From NCBI GenBank assembly GCA_024958995.1, contig JANXGZ010000156.1, positions 1 through 10,933 of the forward strand: a DNA stretch of 10,933 nt. The letters are read 5' to 3'. Below, one piece after another: positions 1 through 6,601 of this stretch. The notes under the pieces are model-generated. The model ran no database searches and was not told the DNA's origin. It saw only the letters and a program-made list of their open reading frames with translations. The stretch is from Methylococcales bacterium. GTDB lineage: Bacteria > Pseudomonadota > Gammaproteobacteria > Methylococcales > UBA1147. The number at the start of each line of letters is the position of its first letter. The stretch's first letter is position 1. Made by a program: the position numbers and the translations under genes.

Positions 1-719
1 GCATGATCACCAGGGAAGACACCGTGCTGGCGCTTTCCAACTCCGGGGAGTCGCCTGAAATCCTGACCATACTGCCGATGCTCAAGCGCCTCGGCATTCC
101 GTTTCTGGCGATGACCGGAAACAGCAAATCAACACTGGCACGCGAAGCTTCGGTCCATCTGGACGTGCAGGTCGCCGAGGAAGCTTGCCCCCTGGGACTG
201 GCCCCAACATCCAGTACTACCGCAGCCCTGGTGATGGGTGACGCCCTAGCCGTTTCTCTTCTGAAGTCTAAGGGTTTTACCCGTGATGACTTTGCTCTTG
301 CACATCCCGGCGGCAGCCTCGGCAAACGCCTCCTGCTCACCACCGGCGAACTGATGCACACGGGCCAGGAATTGCCATACGTCCGGGAAAACGCCTTAGT
401 CAGTGACGTCCTGATTGAGATGACGGCGAAGAAACTCGGCATGACAGCAATCGTCAGCCGAGATAATGTCGTCACAGGAATTTTCACGGACGGAGACCTC
501 CGCAGGATGTTCGAAAAATCCGAATGCGATGTTCATTCGACACTGGTGACTGCGGTCATGACCCGAAACTCTCATACGATTGGCCCTGAACTACTGGCCG
601 CGGAGGCACTACAGATCATGGAACAAAAAAAAATTACGGCTTTGCTGGTCACTGACCCGGAGAAACGACTGATAGGAACCCTGCACATGCACGACCTGCT
701 TCTCGCCGGAGTGGTATAA
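1..719 (+). CDS. kdsD: Arabinose-5-phosphate isomerase KdsD (5' partial)
   Basis: This enzyme interconverts D-ribulose 5-phosphate and D-arabinose 5-phosphate, the first committed step of cytoplasmic Kdo synthesis for lipopolysaccharide. The visible 238 residues match the family closely. They hold the second half of the SIS sugar-isomerase domain, with SNSGES at about residues 12-17, the conserved run CPLGLAPTSSTT, and HPGG at about residues 101-104, whose His aligns with the catalytic His of E. coli KdsD. Two CBS repeats follow, with IFTDGDLRR in the first and LLGTLHMHDLL-like sequence closing the second. Compared with the roughly 328-residue E. coli protein, about 90 N-terminal residues are missing. 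The ATG at base 3 is therefore an internal Met, and the gene starts left of the window. The stop is TAA at 717-719. It heads the kdsC-lptCAB genes, 124 bp upstream of kdsC. Confidence 0.96.
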   Translation, partial: MITREDTVLALSNSGESPEILTILPMLKRLGIPFLAMTGNSKSTLAREASVHLDVQVAEEACPLGLAPTSSTTAALVMGDALAVSLLKSKGFTRDDFALAHPGGSLGKRLLLTTGELMHTGQELPYVRENALVSDVLIEMTAKKLGMTAIVSRDNVVTGIFTDGDLRRMFEKSECDVHSTLVTAVMTRNSHTIGPELLAAEALQIMEQKKITALLVTDPEKRLIGTLHMHDLLLAGVV

Positions 720-783
720 AGAAACCATCGACCTGCAGGCTCACCTCATGTAACCGCCTGCATTGATGACCGGGGGAAAACCC

Positions 784-814
784 TTGCGGAGTTTTCCAAG
801 ACCGAGGTTACAAT
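784..814 (+). promoter_or_regulatory. Possible sigma-70 promoter upstream of kdsC
   Basis: A TACAAT hexamer at 809-814 matches five of six bases of the -10 consensus. TTGCGG at 784-789 could be a weak -35 box, but the spacer of 19 bp is longer than ideal. The site lies about 30 bp before the kdsC start, in the only gap larger than 10 bp between kdsD and lptB. This is an inference from pattern only. Confidence 0.3.
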
Positions 815-843
815 GACCTAATTTCCCCTAGGAAGCGTCAAAC

Positions 844-1377
844 ATGCAGGAAATACTTGAAAAGGCCAAATTGATCCGACTGGTCGTCTTTGATGTGGAC
901 GGTGTGCTCACGGACGGCAAACTGTTTTTTGACGAAACGGGGCGAGAATACAAATCGTTCAACGCAAAGGACGGTCATGGGATAAAGATGCTGCGCAGCA
1001 GTGGCGTGGAGGCCGCGATCATTTCCGGACGGAAATCAGCCTCGGTATCTCTTCGAATGTCGAGCCTTGGAGTTGAACACGTTTACCAGGGTCAAGAAGA
1101 CAAGGTGGCCGTGCTGGATGAACTCTGCCACCTGTTATTGCTGTCACGAAACCAGGTTGCGTTCGTGGGAGACGACCTGCAGGACCTGCCTGTGATGGGC
1201 CGGGTCAAACTTGGGATTGCGGTTGCCGACGCGCACATTGCGGTTCGCCAACATGCAGACTGGTGTACATCGCTTCCCGGGGGCTGTGGTGCCGCCCGCG
1301 AAGTTTGTGATCTCGTAATGAACGCGCAAGGCACCCTGGAGCCCCTGACCAGCGAATACCTCGCGGCGCGCGACTGA
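844..1377 (+). CDS. kdsC: 3-deoxy-D-manno-octulosonate-8-phosphate phosphatase KdsC
   Basis: KdsC removes the phosphate from Kdo-8-phosphate to give free Kdo in the cytoplasm. It is a small HAD-superfamily phosphatase without a large cap domain that works as a tetramer. The 177 residues contain all HAD motifs. Motif I is DVDGVLTDG with nucleophile D17 and acid/base D19, motif II is S61 in IISGRKS, the motif III lysine is K87, and motif IV is GDDLQD with D110, D111 and D114 for Mg2+ binding. The C-terminal GGCGAARE matches the conserved tail that reaches a neighbouring subunit's active site. Length is close to the 188 residues of E. coli KdsC. An AGGAAG Shine-Dalgarno at 830-835 lies 8 bp before the ATG, which fixes the start. 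The gene ends 10 bp before lptC. Confidence 0.96.
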   Translation: MQEILEKAKLIRLVVFDVDGVLTDGKLFFDETGREYKSFNAKDGHGIKMLRSSGVEAAIISGRKSASVSLRMSSLGVEHVYQGQEDKVAVLDELCHLLLLSRNQVAFVGDDLQDLPVMGRVKLGIAVADAHIAVRQHADWCTSLPGGCGAAREVCDLVMNAQGTLEPLTSEYLAARD

Positions 1378-1387
1378 AGCCAGCAGG

Positions 1388-1951
1388 ATGATCCGGCACC
1401 TCTGGACCTACCTCAGCCTGACGTTTGTCGTTCTGTTCAGCTGGTTCCTGGCCGAATCAATGACACCCGAACCGGAAAAAGTTCAGCCGACCAAGTCTCA
1501 TCGGCCCGATTACTTCAGCAACGGGTTTACCAAAATCAGCATGAATGAGGATGGGCTACCCCGGAACCGGCTGGTCGCTGATTCCATGGTTCATTACCAG
1601 GACGATGATACAACCGAACTGAAAAAGCCGGTGTTCACAAAAATTAACGAGGAAGCACCACCCTGGGTTGTTCATTCCAAGGCAGGATTTGTAACCTCAG
1701 GAGGAAAAACCATTTTCCTCGATGGCACGGTACTGATCGAACGGGATGCCGCACCCGGCTACGATCCAATTACCATCAATACCGAAGACCTGACCGTGAA
1801 ACCCGAGATCGATTACGCCGAAACGGAACAATTTGCGGAGCTCATCAGCAGCCACTACCGAATCAGCGGCATCGGGATGTCGATTTATTTCGGCGAACAT
1901 GAACAAGTAGAACTAAATACCAATGTCCATGGAAAATTTGAAGAAAAATAG
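1388..1951 (+). CDS. lptC: LPS export system protein LptC
   Basis: LptC is the bitopic inner-membrane subunit of the LptB2FGC transporter. It passes LPS from LptF/G to the periplasmic bridge protein LptA. The 187 residues (E. coli 191) begin with one transmembrane helix at about residues 6-22, preceded by basic residues (MIRHLW). A periplasmic beta-jellyroll domain follows. Family signatures are the GGKTIFLDGTVLIER stretch near residue 105, the SGIGMSIYF segment, and the terminal LNTNVHGKFEEK that resembles the LptC end where LptA docks. The first 10 bases after kdsC contain only a weak ribosome site (GAAG 8 bp upstream), so translation may be coupled to kdsC. Its 3' end overlaps lptA by 29 bp. 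Confidence 0.93.
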   Translation: MIRHLWTYLSLTFVVLFSWFLAESMTPEPEKVQPTKSHRPDYFSNGFTKISMNEDGLPRNRLVADSMVHYQDDDTTELKKPVFTKINEEAPPWVVHSKAGFVTSGGKTIFLDGTVLIERDAAPGYDPITINTEDLTVKPEIDYAETEQFAELISSHYRISGIGMSIYFGEHEQVELNTNVHGKFEEK

Positions 1952-2441
1952 GCCATTGCTGCTGCTCGTTTTGCTTGCCGGTTTCGCCGCGAATGCAGCG
2001 CCACAGAAAGATGATTCAAAGGATCCGACCTATATCGAAGCGGACAGCGCAACGTACGACGATAACACCGGCATGGTGGTCTATATCGGCCGGGTGGAGC
2101 TCACCCAGGGCAGAATGTTACTCCAGTCCGACAAACTGGTGATCTACACGACCGACCGCAAACCCGACAAATACATTGCAACCGGAGACCCAGTCACATT
2201 CAGGCAGACCCCGGAACCGGGAGAAGACGAAATGCATGGCCGGTCGCTGATCGCCGAGTATTACAAGAAGCAGGATCTGCTGGTAATGATTAAAAAGGCG
2301 GTGATCTGGCAAGGCGAAGATACCTATGCCAGTGAACGAATCGAGTGGGACCGGAAAACCAGTATCATCCGGGCCGGAGATCTTTCATCCAGAGGGAAGC
2401 GGGTGCACATCACCCTTTTCCCTGACGAAGGGACCGAATAA
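1923..2441 (+). CDS. lptA: LPS transport periplasmic protein LptA
   Basis: LptA polymerises head to tail to form the periplasmic bridge that carries LPS from LptC to LptD. The 172 residues start with a Sec signal peptide: basic n-region (KKNR), hydrophobic core LLLLVLLAGFA, and likely signal peptidase I cleavage after ANA near residue 26. The mature part is an OstA/LptA beta-jellyroll. It opens with DPTYIEADSATYDD and shows the repeated pattern of turns typical of the family (VVYIGRVELTQG, LLQSDKLVIY). Length is slightly below the 185 residues of E. coli LptA. Two in-frame ATGs exist, at 1923 and 1929. Neither has a good Shine-Dalgarno and both lie inside the end of lptC, so translational coupling to lptC is likely. 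Confidence 0.94.
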   Translation: MSMENLKKNRPLLLLVLLAGFAANAAPQKDDSKDPTYIEADSATYDDNTGMVVYIGRVELTQGRMLLQSDKLVIYTTDRKPDKYIATGDPVTFRQTPEPGEDEMHGRSLIAEYYKKQDLLVMIKKAVIWQGEDTYASERIEWDRKTSIIRAGDLSSRGKRVHITLFPDEGTE

Positions 2442-2443
2442 GC

Positions 2444-3169
2444 ATGTCACTTCTCTCAGCACAGAATCTGATCAAGCAATACAACAAGCGCTCGGTAGTC
2501 GACGATGTCTCGATACAGATCAATAGCGGCGAGATCGTTGGCCTGCTCGGCCCGAATGGTGCAGGCAAAACCACCAGTTTCTACATGATCGTCGGTCTGA
2601 TCAAAACCGAGCAAGGCCGGATTACCATCGACAATCGGGATATCACGCGCCTTCCCATTCATGCCCGTGCGCAGATGGGTATCGGCTACCTGCCTCAGGA
2701 ACCATCGATTTTTCGCAAACTGAACGTGGCCGATAACCTGCGCGCAGTACTGGATATCCGCACCGACATGAGCATGGGCCAGAAGGAACTTATCATAGAG
2801 GAATTACTGCAGGAATTCGGTATCGACCACTTGCGAACACGTCCCGCTCTGGGTCTGTCGGGCGGGGAAAGACGGCGAGTGGAGATTGCACGTGCACTGG
2901 CATCAGATCCGCAGTTTCTGTTGCTAGACGAACCCTTTGCCGGGGTCGATCCGATTTCGATCATCGACATCCAGAAAATCATCCATCACTTGCGAGACCG
3001 TGGTATCGGAATCCTGATTACCGAACACAACGTAAGGGAAACCCTGGGAACCTGCGACCGCGCCTACATCCTCAACGAGGGCAAGGTCATTGCTGAGGGC
3101 GATGCGCAAACCATTCTCACCGACCGACATGTCAGGCAGGTTTACCTTGGCGAGAACTTCAACATGTAG
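2444..3169 (+). CDS. lptB: LPS export ABC transporter ATP-binding protein LptB
   Basis: LptB is the cytoplasmic ATPase dimer that powers LPS extraction by LptF/G and transport along the Lpt bridge. The 241 residues equal the E. coli length. Walker A is GPNGAGKT at residues 36-43, with K42. The Q-loop holds Q85 in YLPQEPSIF, the ABC signature is LSGGERRRVEIARA from residue 138, Walker B ends in LLLDE with catalytic E163, and the switch His is H195 in ITEHNVRE. These positions coincide with those in E. coli LptB. The start lies 2 bp after the lptA stop, with AGGGA at 2429-2433 about 10 bp upstream. LptF and LptG are not in the window; they are usually encoded elsewhere. Confidence 0.97.
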   Translation: MSLLSAQNLIKQYNKRSVVDDVSIQINSGEIVGLLGPNGAGKTTSFYMIVGLIKTEQGRITIDNRDITRLPIHARAQMGIGYLPQEPSIFRKLNVADNLRAVLDIRTDMSMGQKELIIEELLQEFGIDHLRTRPALGLSGGERRRVEIARALASDPQFLLLDEPFAGVDPISIIDIQKIIHHLRDRGIGILITEHNVRETLGTCDRAYILNEGKVIAEGDAQTILTDRHVRQVYLGENFNM

Positions 3170-3295
3170 CCTTGCCATCGACAAATTCGCCGCTCAGCGC
3201 GTGAATACGCTAGAATTAAGGTACGTTAGGGGCCCCCATCGACAGGGAACAGCAAACCGGCAAAAAGCCTACTGAAAAAACCTGGTTCAGCTCTG

Positions 3296-4747
3296 ATGAA
3301 ACAGTCGTTACAATTACGTGTAGGTCAGCGACTGACCATGACTCCCCAGTTACAGCTAGCCATTCGGCTGTTGCAATTGTCAACACTCGAGCTTAAGCAA
3401 GAAATCCAGCAGACACTCGAGTCCAACATGATGCTCGAGATTGCCGAGGACGATGTCATCGTTTCGGAAAACTGTAGCGAAGACGACAAGGCGGAAAAAC
3501 CGGAGCCGACCAGCGAAGGTTCACAAAGTGATATTCCGAACGAACTGCCGATCGATACCTCATGGGACGATATCTACGGCACTGTCCAGCCTACCCTTGG
3601 GTCATCGGCATCAACGGCCGTCAGCAGCAAAGACTTCGAAACGTACCGCAGCAATCCTCAGACACTGATCGATCACCTTCTCTGGCAAATGGAACTGGCC
3701 AGATTCTCCGACCAGGACCGAGCCATTGCCACTGCAATCATCGATGCCGTCAATGCGGACGGCTACCTGGCCATGCCCATCGAAGAGATTTACCAGGGCC
3801 TGCTGAACCAGATGGAAGAACTCGAATTCGAGGAAGTGGACGCGGTTCTTCACCGGGTACAGAACTTCGATCCTCCAGGCATAGCTGCGAAAAACCCGAC
3901 CGATTGCCTGAAGATTCAGCTGAGTCAACTGCCGGACGAAGTCATGTGGAAGGACACCGCCATGAAGCTGGTTACGGATTTCCTAGACGATCTCGGCTCC
4001 CACAACCATGCAAAACTGAAACGGTCGCTGCGGCTGAACGAACAGCAACTCAGCGAAGTCGTAGTCCTGATCCGTTCGCTGAACCCCAAGCCGGGCAACT
4101 CCATCGACACGCTGGAGCCCCAATACTTGATTCCCGACGTATTCGTATCAAAAGTCAAGCGAGCATGGCAGGTTTCGCTGAATACGGAAACGGCACCGCG
4201 ACTACGGATAAACTCCTACTACTCCAGCTTGATCAAAAGAGCCGATAACAGTCACGACAATACATTCATGAAGAACCATCTGCAGGAAGCCCGCTGGTTC
4301 CTCAAGAGCCTGCAAAGCCGCAACGAAACCCTTTTAAAGGTCGCCCGCTGCATCGTCGACCGACAAACGGCCTTTTTCGAGCACGGTCCCATCGCGATGA
4401 AACCGATGATACTCCGCGATGTCGCCGCGGAAGTTGAGATGCATGAATCAACAATCTCCAGGGTCTCCACGCAAAAATACATGCGCACCCCACGGGGCAT
4501 CTACGAATTCAAGTATTTCTTTTCCAGCCATGTATCGACCGATACTGGCGGCGAATGCTCCTCTACCGCGATTCGGGCATTCATCCAGGAACTGGTGAAC
4601 AACGAACCACCGGCAAAACCCCTCAGTGACCAAAAGATATCCAGCAAACTCCAAGACAGAGGTATAAAGGTTGCCCGACGAACGATCGCCAAGTACCGGG
4701 AATCCATGGCCATCCTGCCGTCAAACGAGCGAAAACGTCTATTGTGA
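3296..4747 (+). CDS. rpoN: RNA polymerase sigma-54 factor RpoN
   Basis: RpoN directs RNA polymerase to -24/-12 promoters and needs AAA+ enhancer-binding proteins for open-complex formation. The 483 residues (E. coli 477) show the full layout. The glutamine- and leucine-rich region I covers residues 1-50 (MTPQLQLAIRLLQLSTLEL). An acidic variable region II runs to about residue 110. The core-binding domain spans roughly residues 115-320. A helix-turn-helix lies at about residues 373-396 (LRDVAAEVEMHESTISR). The RpoN box at residues 460-469 reads ARRTIAKYRE, the near-invariant -24 recognition motif. No strong Shine-Dalgarno precedes the ATG, but the family N-terminus MKxSLQL begins exactly there. 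The gene follows lptB after 126 bp, the usual proteobacterial order. Confidence 0.98.
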   Translation: MKQSLQLRVGQRLTMTPQLQLAIRLLQLSTLELKQEIQQTLESNMMLEIAEDDVIVSENCSEDDKAEKPEPTSEGSQSDIPNELPIDTSWDDIYGTVQPTLGSSASTAVSSKDFETYRSNPQTLIDHLLWQMELARFSDQDRAIATAIIDAVNADGYLAMPIEEIYQGLLNQMEELEFEEVDAVLHRVQNFDPPGIAAKNPTDCLKIQLSQLPDEVMWKDTAMKLVTDFLDDLGSHNHAKLKRSLRLNEQQLSEVVVLIRSLNPKPGNSIDTLEPQYLIPDVFVSKVKRAWQVSLNTETAPRLRINSYYSSLIKRADNSHDNTFMKNHLQEARWFLKSLQSRNETLLKVARCIVDRQTAFFEHGPIAMKPMILRDVAAEVEMHESTISRVSTQKYMRTPRGIYEFKYFFSSHVSTDTGGECSSTAIRAFIQELVNNEPPAKPLSDQKISSKLQDRGIKVARRTIAKYRESMAILPSNERKRLL

Positions 4748-4952
4748 TTCCTGGGATGCTACCTCGTCATATCCTAACGAGTAAGGTAAGCTATCAGTAG
4801 CTTGAAACTCTTGGAATTCCATGTTCAACAGACCATTTCCTTGACGCCGCCCCGGTGACAACCCCCCTGCTTCCAGGACACCACCACACCCGTCAGGCAA
4901 CGACCGGTCGGCAAAAGTTGAAAGCGATAGTCGGTCATTTCAGTAGCAACAT

Positions 4953-4957
4953 AGGAG
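4953..4957 (+). promoter_or_regulatory. Strong ribosome binding site of hpf
   Basis: AGGAG lies 7 bp before the hpf ATG. It is the best Shine-Dalgarno among the cluster genes examined, which fits an abundant ribosome-associated protein. Confidence 0.7.
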
Positions 4958-4964
4958 AAGTGAA

Positions 4965-5258
4965 ATGCAGATCAGTGTAACCGGACGCCATCTCGACATC
5001 ACCGACGCTTTAAAAAACTACGTGGAATCCAAATTCGAACGCCTGGAACGGCATATCGATCATGTTACCGACGTCCATGTAATCCTGGGCTTGGAAAAAA
5101 TCAACAAGAAGGCCGAAGCGACGGTCCAGATCAGTGGCGCCAGGCTTTTTGCCGAAGATCATCAGGAAGACATGTATGCCGCCATTGACAGCCTGATCGA
5201 CAAACTGGATCGCCAAGTCTGCAAGCACAAGGAGAAGATCGTCGATCGTCACCGTTAA
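4965..5258 (+). CDS. hpf: Ribosome hibernation promoting factor HPF (short form)
   Basis: HPF binds the 30S decoding region in stationary phase and, in its short form, acts with RMF to form inactive 100S ribosomes. The 97 residues match the short HPF/YfiA family (E. coli HPF 95 residues). The N-terminus reads MQISVTGRHLDITDALKNYV, followed by a KFERLERH helix. The highly conserved stretch EDMYAAIDSLIDKLDRQ lies near residues 67-83, with a basic KHKEK tail. It lacks the C-terminal dimerisation domain of long HPF, so 100S formation would need RMF, which is not in this window. A strong AGGAG site precedes the ATG. The 217-bp gap after rpoN leaves room for its own promoter, but I see no clear -35/-10 pair. 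Confidence 0.96.
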   Translation: MQISVTGRHLDITDALKNYVESKFERLERHIDHVTDVHVILGLEKINKKAEATVQISGARLFAEDHQEDMYAAIDSLIDKLDRQVCKHKEKIVDRHR

Positions 5259-5289
5259 TTTAGTCACTGGCCGGAACACTCAACCCTTG

Positions 5290-5322
5290 GCCGACGGGTT
5301 CAGATCCGCTGAACCCGTCGGC
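5290..5322 (+). repeat. Perfect 14-bp inverted repeat (hairpin) between hpf and rapZ
   Basis: The arms at 5290-5303 and 5309-5322 (GCCGACGGGTTCAG and its exact reverse complement) flank a 5-base loop, ATCCG. The RNA would fold into a very stable stem-loop 31 bases after the hpf stop. No T-tract follows on either strand, so it is not a textbook intrinsic terminator. It could be an attenuator, an RNase-processing or mRNA-stabilising element, or a member of a dispersed repeat family. The structure is seen directly; the role is unknown. Confidence 0.75.
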
Positions 5323-5425
5323 GACAAAGTCACCCCGCCTGTTGTCGTGAAAACCCCGAAAACCAGAACTTTCTGTCATTCTTCCAAGCAAGCCGAATCA
5401 GGCGGATGGAATCAATTGATCGGTC

Positions 5426-5429
5426 AGGA
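5426..5429 (+). promoter_or_regulatory. Ribosome binding site supporting the GTG start of rapZ
   Basis: AGGA lies 9 bp before GTG 5439. By contrast the upstream in-frame ATG at 5406 has AGGCGG directly touching it, too close to act as a Shine-Dalgarno. This supports starting rapZ at 5439. Confidence 0.5.
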
Positions 5430-5438
5430 ATCGGCAGC

Positions 5439-6296
5439 GTGAAGCTCGTCATCGTCAGTGGCTTGTCAGGTTCAGGCAAAAGTATCGCGTTGGATACCTT
5501 GGAAGACTGCGGATACTACTGTATCGACAACCTTCCCGTATCACTGATCGAAAACCTGATCGAGCAGGTTGCCGATACAGCGGACCAAACCTATGCCAAA
5601 ACAGCGATCGGAATCGATTCCAGAACCCAGAGCAAAAGTCTCTCGGTCTTTCCCGAAACGCTCGCTCTGATTAGGGACCGCAAGATCGATTACGAGATCC
5701 TGTTTTTGCAAGCGGATGACAAAACACTTCTCAAGCGGTTTAGTGAAACGCGCCGAAAGCACCCCCTGACAGGTTCGAACCAGTCGCTTCGAGACGCAAT
5801 CAACGGGGAAAGAAAACTGCTGGAACCGGTGATTGAGAACGCTGACCTGGTTCTTGATACATCTCGCACAAACATTCACGAACTACGAGAACTGATTCGC
5901 GTTCGGGTGGGTGTTCGAAAGAACAAAGCGCTGTCAGTCTTTTTCCAGTCCTTTGGATTCAAGAACGGACTACCACTTGATACCGATTTCATCTTCGACG
6001 TCCGTTGTCTGCCAAATCCGCACTGGGAACCGTCGTTAAGGAGCATGACCGGCATGGATCGACCGGTCATTGATTTTCTCGACAACGAATCGGAAGTCTA
6101 TGATTACCTGCATGATTTGATCATTTTTCTAGATCGATGGATTCCAGCGTTCGAAGCGAACGACCGATCCTATTTCAGCATCGCAATCGGCTGCACAGGA
6201 GGCCAGCACCGTTCGGTTTACATCGTCGAGAACCTGGCCCGGCATTTTAGATCCAGCCCGTACCAAATCCTGGTTGGACACAGAGAAATGAACTGA
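5439..6296 (+). CDS. rapZ: RapZ-family nucleotide-binding protein (former YvcJ/YhbJ)
   Basis: RapZ in E. coli senses glucosamine-6-phosphate and delivers the GlmZ small RNA to RNase E, tuning glmS expression. In other bacteria the family's role is less clear. Starting at GTG 5439 gives 285 residues beginning MKLVIVSGLSGSGKS, against 284 in E. coli. An ATG at 5406 would add 11 residues (296) with a poorly placed ribosome site. Walker A is GLSGSGKS at residues 8-15. Other family marks are DNLP, FLQADD, ETRRKHPL, QSFGFKNGLP, DVRCLPNPHW and the C-terminal GCTGGQHRSVY. The protein ends in GHREMN and lacks the basic EKRKP-type tail that contributes to RNA binding in E. coli, so sRNA-adaptor function should not be assumed. 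It normally sits downstream of ptsN, which is absent here. Confidence 0.94.
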   Translation: MKLVIVSGLSGSGKSIALDTLEDCGYYCIDNLPVSLIENLIEQVADTADQTYAKTAIGIDSRTQSKSLSVFPETLALIRDRKIDYEILFLQADDKTLLKRFSETRRKHPLTGSNQSLRDAINGERKLLEPVIENADLVLDTSRTNIHELRELIRVRVGVRKNKALSVFFQSFGFKNGLPLDTDFIFDVRCLPNPHWEPSLRSMTGMDRPVIDFLDNESEVYDYLHDLIIFLDRWIPAFEANDRSYFSIAIGCTGGQHRSVYIVENLARHFRSSPYQILVGHREMN

Positions 6297-6413
6297 AACC
6301 CGGTCAATTGCCGCGTCAGCCCCTGCTGAAACACTGACAACCTGTGCACCACCTGCTGAAATCCGGGCTCAAACTATTTCCTGAACAAGCCCTCCGCCTC
6401 TCGAAGACGCGAC

Positions 6414-6435
6414 TGGCACAAAGCTGGAATATAAT
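6414..6435 (+). promoter_or_regulatory. Candidate mgtE promoter (TATAAT; sigma-54-like -24 half)
   Basis: A perfect TATAAT lies at 6430-6435 in the rapZ-mgtE gap, but no good -35 box stands 15-18 bp upstream. Immediately before it, TGGCAC at 6414-6419 is a perfect sigma-54 -24 element. The matching -12 position reads TGGA where TTGC is expected and lacks the key GC. One of the two readings may be real. The site is about 165 bp before the mgtE ATG. Confidence 0.35.
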
Positions 6436-6492
6436 AGTGCTAGGCTTGGTATAGCCAGGAGAAAATAGCAGGCTAAACCTGTCACGAGCACT
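6436..6492 (+). promoter_or_regulatory. Possible structured leader RNA upstream of mgtE
   Basis: Directly downstream of the TATAAT box, AGTGCT (6436-6441) pairs with AGCACT (6487-6492). That closing stem encloses two small hairpins, GGCT/AGCC (6443-6446 with 6453-6456) and CAGG/CCTG (6469-6472 with 6478-6481). Together they form a three-way-junction-like fold. I do not recognise it as an M-box or other known Mg2+ riboswitch. The stems are short, so chance pairing is quite possible. Confidence 0.22.
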
Positions 6493-6601
6493 TCATCCTG
6501 GAAACAGAAGACTGCCCTGTCAATGAAACAGAAAGCCGGCGGATTTGCCGCAACAGAAAAACCCCGATAACGACCGACGGACAGCTCCAGAAAACTCAGC
6601 C

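Noticed and set aside
775..797. GGAAAAC/GTTTTCC hairpin after kdsD as a terminator
   Set aside because: The stem is only 7 bp with a 9-base loop, and it is followed by AAGACCGAGG with no T-run. It also overlaps the possible kdsC -35 region.
3562..4248. 228-codon alternative frame inside rpoN
   Set aside because: The rpoN frame is unambiguous through this region. The alternative translation is Arg/Pro/Gly-rich and matches nothing.
6414..6429. Complete sigma-54 promoter before mgtE
   Set aside because: The -24 element is perfect, but the -12 element lacks the essential GC, so it is reported only as a half site.
6545..6547. TTG start for mgtE
   Set aside because: The ATG at 6602 gives the normal family length of about 450 residues. 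The extra 19 residues are polar and unlike MgtE N-termini.
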